NCBI RefSeq assembly: GCF_037975245.1
Contig: NC_092570.1
Coordinates: 10,953,001 to 11,017,000, forward strand
Reading direction: 5' to 3'
Length of the DNA stretch: 64,000 nt
Source of the DNA: Apostichopus japonicus
Taxonomy: Eukaryota > Echinodermata > Holothuroidea > Aspidochirotida > Stichopodidae
Part shown: one piece after another, positions 63,241 to 64,000 of the stretch
How the letters are laid out: each line of letters begins with the position of its first letter
Numbering within the stretch: the stretch's first letter is position 1
Program-made: the position numbers and the translations under genes
Notes under the pieces: generated by a model
The model's database searches: none
What the model saw: only the letters and a program-made list of their open reading frames with translations
Told to the model about the DNA's origin: nothing

Positions 63241-63779
63241 TCATGTTCGACCTGATTGCATGTCCTATGGATCATTGCTTTTGTAGGTGATTCTACGTCA
63301 CGGCCCACAATATCCGAAAGCCCCACTTTTGAAGGTTTTAAGCCCATTATTTGTTGAGAATTTGAAAATTCCCATTTCTCGTGAATAAAATCACTTGAAA
63401 ACATACCCATAGTGTTGCACAAAATGTCATCTATGGACAAGCAATATAGAAAAACCTCCTTGAACCCTAACAGACAGGTGAAAATTGCACGAGTAGAGGA
63501 AAGTATGATGAATAATGTTGGTGAGGAAATTTTGGAAAATTCCGACAGAGTTAATTTCTTGGTGTAGAAATATTGCAACCTCTTATAATGGCTATTGTTA
63601 AACTTGGTTGAAGGAACAGAAAAATAGGAGATATTTCCGATATCAGGTATATCGAAAGCGAACACTACACACATAGGCGTAGGTCCCGTAGGAGGCGGGG
63701 GCTGCAGCCCCCCCCCCCCCGCAACCCAATTTTTTCCCATTTTTTTTCGGACACCTACTGAAAGAAAAATAAATAGCAA
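63234..63779 (-). other. 181-codon open frame, unrecognised, possible repeat-derived coding remnant
   Basis: Reverse-strand frame from ATG at 63779 to a stop at 63234. Residues 1-35 read through low-complexity DNA: a Lys-rich stretch, then a Gly-rich and Pro-rich run encoded by the 13-base C tract and palindrome at 63697-63720. That part is unlikely to be real protein. Residues from about 40 on are of ordinary composition, with an N-terminal stretch rich in Ser, Lys and aromatic residues, a hydrophobic piece near residues 88-125, and a His- and Cys-containing end (MIHRTCNQVEHDV). I recognise no domain or catalytic motif. An open frame this long is uncommon by chance in DNA of this composition, so an exon or transposon fragment is possible. 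No splice sites or neighbours help decide. Confidence 0.2.
63676..63727. repeat. GC-rich palindrome with 13-base C tract
   Basis: A perfect 16-bp palindrome GGGGGCTGCAGCCCCC (63697-63712) is extended by a C run to 63720 and preceded by TAGGCGTAGGTCCCGTAGG, in which GTAGG occurs twice. The surrounding DNA is AT-rich. The arrangement resembles a terminal or internal part of a non-autonomous interspersed element, but no matching second end is visible inside the window. Confidence 0.5.
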
Positions 63780-64000
63780 TGAATAGCTTAAAAATGATCT
63801 CCGTGGTAATTAAAATAAAGTTGTAAGCTTGGCCGACATTACCTTTGTAAAAGAGAGTTTTGACATAAATGGATCTGTATGGTTTTTCTCCATCTACATA
63901 AGATATTTGGTTGTTTACATTAGCATTTGGCGGTATACTGTGCAACTTTCACGGACCGTGCCGTACACGATGCCATGCGTTGTAATGACCGATGTTTGCT
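63780..64000. other. AT-rich flank without identifiable features
   Basis: Single-copy-looking DNA without satellite monomers. A 100-codon reverse frame (63643-63945) overlaps the frame at 63234-63779 and the C tract and has no recognisable motif. I see no RNA gene or regulatory signal that I can support. Confidence 0.5.

Overview
This window is almost entirely satellite DNA. Positions 1 to about 62993 are one uninterrupted head-to-tail array of a 22-bp monomer, about 2,860 copies. The monomer is an 18-base core, GGTACCGATCAATCGAAT, plus a 4-base linker that is usually GTGC or GTTC. Only the last 1 kb (62994-64000) is non-satellite. I see no convincing protein-coding gene, tRNA, rRNA, CRISPR array or intact mobile element. 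The size of the array, its layered duplications and its flank point to a eukaryotic nuclear genome. The flank carries GC-rich interspersed-repeat-like pieces next to AT-rich DNA, which reminds me of marine invertebrates such as cnidarians. That assignment is from memory and weak.

The many long open frames are an arithmetic artefact. The consensus has no stop codon in any plus-strand frame, and 22 bp is one more than a multiple of three. All three plus frames therefore read the same 22-residue cyclic peptide (it starts MCGTDQSNVRYRSIEC), and frames run on until a variant monomer supplies TAA or TGA. The reverse strand meets a TGA about once per 66 bp.

Layout: 1-3884 irregular array; 3885-9336 a 2,726-bp tandem duplication with a nested 374-bp repeat; 9337-15540 irregular, with a segment duplicated about 4.1 kb apart; 15541-16200 a 330-bp pair; 16221-17189 a 485-bp pair; 17190-19370 irregular; 19371-21040 a 593-bp unit in 2.8 copies; 21041-24330 irregular; 24331-36805 four copies of a 2.7-4.0-kb higher-order unit; 37073-39280 a 1.33-kb tandem pair; 39281-46136 irregular with 110- and 132-bp duplications; 46137-50135 a 3,167-bp duplication; about 50136-62993 irregular, with a dispersed 351-bp cassette, a 352-bp pair and a 2.4-kb-spaced duplication.

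The most notable structure is a 202-bp block of the array in reverse orientation. It occurs four times (26324, 33059, 37336, 38686) with the same breakpoints, so it probably inverted once and was then spread by duplication. Its left junction lies in a 10-bp sequence shared by both orientations. Smaller orientation-switch scars, perfect palindromes of 24-26 bp, lie at 28104, 28874 and 50496. The second notable pattern is a pair of divergent monomers held exactly 44 bp apart across about 50 kb. The array ends abruptly at 62993/62994 against an interspersed-repeat-like sequence.
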